DNA of 64,000 nucleotides from NCBI RefSeq assembly GCF_014644495.1, contig NZ_BMKU01000014.1, positions 1 to 64,000 on the forward strand, read 5' to 3'. Shown piece by piece: positions 59,902 through 64,000 of this stretch (the stretch's first letter is position 1; every line of letters starts with the position of its first letter). A model generated the notes under the pieces. It was given only the letters and a program-made list of their open reading frames with translations, did no database searches and was not told the DNA's origin. The DNA comes from Pseudarthrobacter polychromogenes. GTDB taxonomy: Bacteria > Actinomycetota > Actinomycetes > Actinomycetales > Micrococcaceae. The translations under genes were made by a program, and so were the position numbers.

Positions 59902-60843
59902 ATGCCGCTTGACCCCTACTTCGCCAACAAAATGAAAGTCCTCGAAAAGTTCGACTCCGTCGCCGAGGCCATGGCCGACCCGGAGACAGCCAAAGAACTC
60001 GCCCAGGCATTCAAGGACACCGAAACCACAGAGCCACCCTCCGGAGAGGTCCGCGACGCCGTCGTTGACACGCGCGAGGGACCGGTGAACGTCCGCCTCT
60101 ACACACCGGAAACTGTAGATCCCAGCACCCCGGTGTTCGTGTGGGTGCACGGCGGCGGGTTTGCCGGCGGCAGCATCGGGATGCCCGAATCGGACACCGT
60201 TGCCCGCGAACTGGCCTTCCTGTATGGCGTCCCGGTGGTCACGGTCGATTACGCACTCTCCAACGGTACGACCATCACCTACCCGGTCCCGCACCGGCAA
60301 GTCGCCGACGTCGTGAGGTGGGTCCGTGATCATCGCGACCAGTGGGGAGCGCCCGAGCGCGCATACTGCCTTGGAGGTGCCTCTGCCGGGGCCAACCTTG
60401 CCGTCGGCTCCGTGCTCGAGCTCCGGGAAAACGGCGAGGAACTTCCCGCGGCGCTCCTGCTGGTCTACCCGATGCTGCACCGTGAGCTGGTGGTGTCAGA
60501 CACCCTCGAAACAGGTTTATCCGAGGCACTGGGTCTGACACGGATGAACCAGGGCCTTGTTGACCACATGTTCACCCTCTACACCGCCGGCAAGGACGCA
60601 CCATTCGCCTCCGTGGACGGCCACGACCTGGCAGGGTTCCCGCGGACCCTCACCATGGTCTCCGAGTACGACGACCTGCGGCCCTCCGGTGAGGTCTTCC
60701 ACGACGACCTCCTGGCCTCCGGTGCAGACGCCCAGCTCTACGTTGCCGAAGGAATGCCGCACGGGCACCTCGACCGCACACGACTGGTTCCCGAGGTCGG
60801 ACAGAGCGTCAAACAGATGGCGGAGTTCCTCACCAAGGCCTGA
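59902..60843 (+). CDS. Alpha/beta-hydrolase esterase (HSL family)
   Basis: Hormone-sensitive-lipase-type esterase of 313 aa. The oxyanion-hole motif HGGGFAGG and the nucleophile elbow GGASAGANLA are present; the catalytic Asp lies in SEYDDLRPSG and the His in GMPHGHLD. No signal peptide. GAGAGAACGCACC precedes the ATG. It would remove acyl groups from imported glycosides or aglycones before hydrolysis by the GH enzymes in the same operon. Confidence 0.9.
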   Translation: MPLDPYFANKMKVLEKFDSVAEAMADPETAKELAQAFKDTETTEPPSGEVRDAVVDTREGPVNVRLYTPETVDPSTPVFVWVHGGGFAGGSIGMPESDTVARELAFLYGVPVVTVDYALSNGTTITYPVPHRQVADVVRWVRDHRDQWGAPERAYCLGGASAGANLAVGSVLELRENGEELPAALLLVYPMLHRELVVSDTLETGLSEALGLTRMNQGLVDHMFTLYTAGKDAPFASVDGHDLAGFPRTLTMVSEYDDLRPSGEVFHDDLLASGADAQLYVAEGMPHGHLDRTRLVPEVGQSVKQMAEFLTKA

Positions 60844-60906
60844 CCCGCTGGCACCACCAGCCGACTGACGCTCACCCTGAATCCTTTGAAAGGCAACCAC
60901 TTCCTC

Positions 60907-62916
60907 ATGACTACGACGACCAACACGACGTTTCCCTACCAGGATCCGTCACTGAGCATTGACCATCGTGTCGAAGACCTCCTGTCCCGCATGCAGCTGG
61001 AGGACAAAGCGGCGCAGATGTTCCACCCCATCCTGCCGTTCGGTGACTTTGATGCACCCGGAATCTTCGGTCTGCCCTCAGCCCGGACGCTCCTGGAGAG
61101 GAACATCACGCACTTCAACATCCTCCAGGCCCCCTCGGCCCGGGAGATCGCCGAGTGGACCAACTCCGTGCAGAACATCGCGGGGCAAACCAGGCTGGGC
61201 ATTCCCGTAACGTTTTCCACGGACCCGCGGCACTCCTTCAGTGACAACCCGGCAACCTCCCTGCTGGCGGGCCCGTTCTCGCAATGGCCTGAGATGCTCG
61301 GATTCGGGGCATTGGACGACCCCGAACTTCTCGAGCGGTTCGCGGACACGGTGCGGCGCGAATACCTGGCTGTCGGTATCCGTACCGCCCTTCACCCGCA
61401 GGTCGACATCGCCACCGAACCGCGGTGGTCCCGCGCCAGCACCACCTTCGGCGCCAGCGCCGACGTCGTGGGGCGCCTCGGCGCCGCCTACGTCCGTGGC
61501 CTGCAGGGCACACATGTAGGCCCTGAGTCTGTCTCCGGCATGGCCAAACACTTCCCCGGCGGCGGCCCGCAAAAGGACGGCGAGGACCCGCACTTCTCCT
61601 ACGGCCGCGAGCAGGTGTATCCGGGCGGGATGTTCGAATACCACCTGGAGCCCTTCAAGAAGCTCATCGCCGCTGGCGTCTCGCAGATGATGCCCTACTA
61701 CGGGATGCCGGTAGGCACCGAGTTCGAAGAGGTCGGGTTCAACTTCAACAAGGTCATCCTCACCGACATCCTCCGCAACCAGCTCGGCTTCGAAGGCATC
61801 ATCTGCACAGACTGGGGCATCGTCTCCCGCCAGTTCTGGGGCGTGGAAGACCTCACCGAAGAAGAACGGATGATCAAATCCATCGACGCCGGCGTCGACC
61901 AGTTCGGCGGGGAAACCGAACCGGCCCGGCTCGTCGACCTTGTCCGCGCCGGCCACATCACCGAAGCACGCCTGGATGATTCGGTCCGCCGCCTGCTGCG
62001 GGAAAAGTTCCGCCTCGGCCTCTTCGACAACCCCTTCGTCGACGTCGACGAAGCAACAGCCCTGGTCGGCTCAGCTGAAGCCAGGGAAGAAGGTCTCACC
62101 GCCCAGGCCCACGCCCAGACACTCCTGAAGAACAGCACGGACACGGCAAGGCTCCCGCTGAGCACCGGCCTGCGAGTTTACGCGGAGGGAATCGACCCGA
62201 AGGTCCTGCGCAAATGGGTGACCGTCGTCGCCACACCGGAAGAAGCCGACGTCGCCGTCCTGCGGGTCGTGGCACCGTGGGAAGAACGCGGCGAACCGGG
62301 CCAGCTCGAAAACTTCTTCCACGCCGGTTCCCTCGATTTCCACCCCGAGGAACTGGACCACATCCACCGCATCGCCGCCCTTGTCCCCACCGTCGTCGAT
62401 GTCTACCTCGACCGGCCCGCCATCGTCGCCCCGTTCGTCGATGAGGTCGGGTCGCTGATCGTGAACTTCGGCTCCAGCGATGAAGCCTTCGTCAGGATCC
62501 TCTTCGGCGAACTGGAACCGCTCGGGAAACTCCCCTTCGAGCTGCCCTCATCAATGGAAGCGGTCGAAGCCAACCAAGCCGACGTCCCCAACGACACGAC
62601 GGACCCAACCTTCGCCTTCGGCTACGGCCTCCGGTACGAAAACTGGACGCCCATCACGCCGCCGAACCTGGCACCCAACGCGGACGATGAGATCACCACT
62701 GGACGGTGGGACCTGGACCGGTCCCCGATCGGCGAGATCCTCGATGACCCCGAAAGCAGCGGCATCATTCAACGGCACGTACCCGAACTGGTGGGGAATC
62801 CCATGATCTCCATGGCCCGCTCCATGAGCCTGAACGCGCTCCTGGGCATGGCCGCAACCAAAGTCGACACCACTGTCCTTGACCAGCTCAGGAGTGAACT
62901 CTCCGCACTCGACTGA
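60907..62916 (+). CDS. Glycoside hydrolase family 3 beta-glycosidase
   Basis: GH3 enzyme of 669 aa from the ATG at 60907 (a TTG at 60886 is an alternative; AAAGG lies between them). The N-terminal barrel has AKHFPGGG (the Lys-His-Phe motif) and the nucleophile Asp in GIICTDWG. The C-terminal GH3 domain ends near FAFGYGLRYENW. No signal peptide, so it is cytoplasmic. It probably acts as a beta-glucosidase or beta-xylosidase on glycosides brought in by the MFS transporter. Confidence 0.9.
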   Translation: MTTTTNTTFPYQDPSLSIDHRVEDLLSRMQLEDKAAQMFHPILPFGDFDAPGIFGLPSARTLLERNITHFNILQAPSAREIAEWTNSVQNIAGQTRLGIPVTFSTDPRHSFSDNPATSLLAGPFSQWPEMLGFGALDDPELLERFADTVRREYLAVGIRTALHPQVDIATEPRWSRASTTFGASADVVGRLGAAYVRGLQGTHVGPESVSGMAKHFPGGGPQKDGEDPHFSYGREQVYPGGMFEYHLEPFKKLIAAGVSQMMPYYGMPVGTEFEEVGFNFNKVILTDILRNQLGFEGIICTDWGIVSRQFWGVEDLTEEERMIKSIDAGVDQFGGETEPARLVDLVRAGHITEARLDDSVRRLLREKFRLGLFDNPFVDVDEATALVGSAEAREEGLTAQAHAQTLLKNSTDTARLPLSTGLRVYAEGIDPKVLRKWVTVVATPEEADVAVLRVVAPWEERGEPGQLENFFHAGSLDFHPEELDHIHRIAALVPTVVDVYLDRPAIVAPFVDEVGSLIVNFGSSDEAFVRILFGELEPLGKLPFELPSSMEAVEANQADVPNDTTDPTFAFGYGLRYENWTPITPPNLAPNADDEITTGRWDLDRSPIGEILDDPESSGIIQRHVPELVGNPMISMARSMSLNALLGMAATKVDTTVLDQLRSELSALD

Positions 62917-62986
62917 CGTGGCCCCACGCCCGTTGACGCTACAAAACTTCCGTCCCCGACACCTGACGAACAAGAAAGACCCATCC

Positions 62987-64000
62987 ATGGACACAACATT
63001 CAAGAACCCGGCCCTTCCACCCCACGAACGCGCCCAGCTGCTCCTGAACCAGATGACAGTTGAGGAAAAAGCACAGCAACTGACCTGCATCATGCCCCAG
63101 GCCGTCCTCGGCGCCCACGGCCTGCTCACCGACAAGCTGGAACCGGTCCTCAGCAACGGCATCGGCCAGGTCGCCCCGCTCACCTCCACCGGCGGATCGA
63201 CACCGCAGCGGGTAGCCAACGAGGTCAACCTCATCCAGCGCCACCTCGTGGAGGGAACCCGGTTGGGTGTCCCCGCCGTGTTCCACAACGAAGCGATCGC
63301 CGGCACCCAGGCTCCCGGTCACGTCGTCTTCCCGACCGAAACCGGCGTCGCCGCCACCTGGAGTCCCGAACTCAGCCGGAAGATGGGCGAACTCGTCCGC
63401 CGCCAGATGCGCCGCCTCGGCCTCACCCAGGCACTGGGCCCCTCCCTGGATGTCTCCCTCGAACCGCGCTGGGGCCGCGTCCACGAAACCTACGGCGAAG
63501 ACCCCTACCTCGTTGCTGCGTTCGGCACCGCCTACATCGGAGGCCTGCAGGGCGAGGACCTGGCCGACGGGGTCGTCGCCACCGCCAAGCACTTCCTGGG
63601 CTACGGCGCCTCCGAGGGCGGCCTGAACTCCTCCAACGTCGAAGCCGGCTCACGACGCATCCGCGACGTGTTTGCCTACCCCTTCGAAGCGGCCATCCAG
63701 CTCTCGAAACTCCGCTCGGTCATGAATACCTACTCCGAAGTCAACGGCGTACCGGCCGTCATCTCCCATGAGCTGCTCACCACGTTCCTGCGCGGCACGC
63801 TGGAGTTCGACGGCTATGTCTCCTCCGACTACATCTCCTTCCAGCACGCCGTCGACCGCGCGCTGGCGGCCAAGGATGCAGCCGAAGCCGGCCGCCTCGG
63901 CCTCGAAGCCGGCCTCGACCTCGAACTGCCCGCGCCCTGGTCCTACGGTGCGGTGCTGGCCACGGAGGTGCGCAACGGCACCATTCCTGAAGCCCTCGTT
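62987..64000 (+). CDS. Glycoside hydrolase family 3 enzyme, partial (runs off window)
   Basis: First 338 codons of a second GH3 enzyme, open to the last base. It has LGVPAVFHNEAIAG, GPSLDVSLEPRWGRVHETYG, TAKHFLGYGASEGG and the nucleophile Asp in GYVSSDYISF. This arrangement is closer to beta-glucosidase/xylosidase of the BglX/XylA type than to the GH3 upstream, so the two are not recent duplicates. It lies 70 bases after the first GH3, same operon. The C-terminal domain lies outside the window. Confidence 0.9.
   Translation, partial: MDTTFKNPALPPHERAQLLLNQMTVEEKAQQLTCIMPQAVLGAHGLLTDKLEPVLSNGIGQVAPLTSTGGSTPQRVANEVNLIQRHLVEGTRLGVPAVFHNEAIAGTQAPGHVVFPTETGVAATWSPELSRKMGELVRRQMRRLGLTQALGPSLDVSLEPRWGRVHETYGEDPYLVAAFGTAYIGGLQGEDLADGVVATAKHFLGYGASEGGLNSSNVEAGSRRIRDVFAYPFEAAIQLSKLRSVMNTYSEVNGVPAVISHELLTTFLRGTLEFDGYVSSDYISFQHAVDRALAAKDAAEAGRLGLEAGLDLELPAPWSYGAVLATEVRNGTIPEALV

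Overview
The window is about 64 kb of GC-rich chromosome from an actinobacterium. Mycothiol-type enzymes, a LuxR-type BenR, the BenE, PspA and DUF6326 families, and TAGACT-type promoters close to start codons point to Micrococcales, most likely Arthrobacter or a close relative (Pseudarthrobacter/Paenarthrobacter). The genus is inferred from family content; no rRNA or complete tRNA gene is present.

Layout. (1) 0-8.5 kb: a truncated alpha/beta-hydrolase, two paralogous multi-pass membrane proteins and a 91-residue-class small protein around a 913-aa MalT-type LuxR regulator, with a shared palindromic element upstream of each target; then a NarL-type two-component pair and small membrane proteins. 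(2) 8.7-18.6 kb: PspA, two small membrane proteins, and a six-gene polyol (mannitol/sorbitol) operon with binding protein, two permeases, Zn-dehydrogenase, PfkB kinase and mannitol dehydrogenase. It has no transporter ATPase and faces a divergent AraC regulator. (3) 18.9-29.4 kb: a three-gene, translationally coupled operon of unknown function: a 50-aa protein, a 2239-aa protein with an OmpA-like segment and a DUF6603-like segment, and a 1216-aa beta-rich protein. This is the best candidate for an undescribed system. (4) 30.0-31.1 kb: a secreted I36-type peptidase inhibitor and a decayed DUF3592 gene. (5) 31.2-48.6 kb: a complete benzoate-to-muconolactone block (benABCD, catA, catB, catC, two benzoate transporters, a LuxR-type BenR and a LysR regulator). 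It lies between two direct repeats that each carry a Doc-type toxin-antitoxin pair, a tRNA 3'-end scar and a recombination-site-like palindrome. (6) 48.6-55.1 kb: an array of small gene units bounded by repeats of TGTCTCATAACC/GGGTTATGAGAC (two tandem lipoprotein paralogues, a membrane protein, and a two-TM protein with a nuclease-like C-terminus), then a truncated IS21-type istA fused tail-to-tail to a small serine recombinase. (7) 55.2-64 kb: a TetR regulator with a double palindromic operator facing a glycoside-use operon of frameshifted GH2, MFS transporter, esterase and two GH3 enzymes; the last GH3 runs off the window.

How the genes work together. BenK and BenE import benzoate, BenABC dihydroxylates it, BenD re-aromatises it to catechol, CatA cleaves the ring, and CatB and CatC give 3-oxoadipate enol-lactone; the later pca genes are absent. 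The polyol operon would oxidise mannitol/sorbitol to fructose, which the PfkB kinase phosphorylates. The glycoside operon would import and hydrolyse plant-type beta-glycosides and their esters. Together with the mobile-element traces between 29.7 and 55.1 kb, the window looks like a soil catabolic accessory region assembled by recombination.
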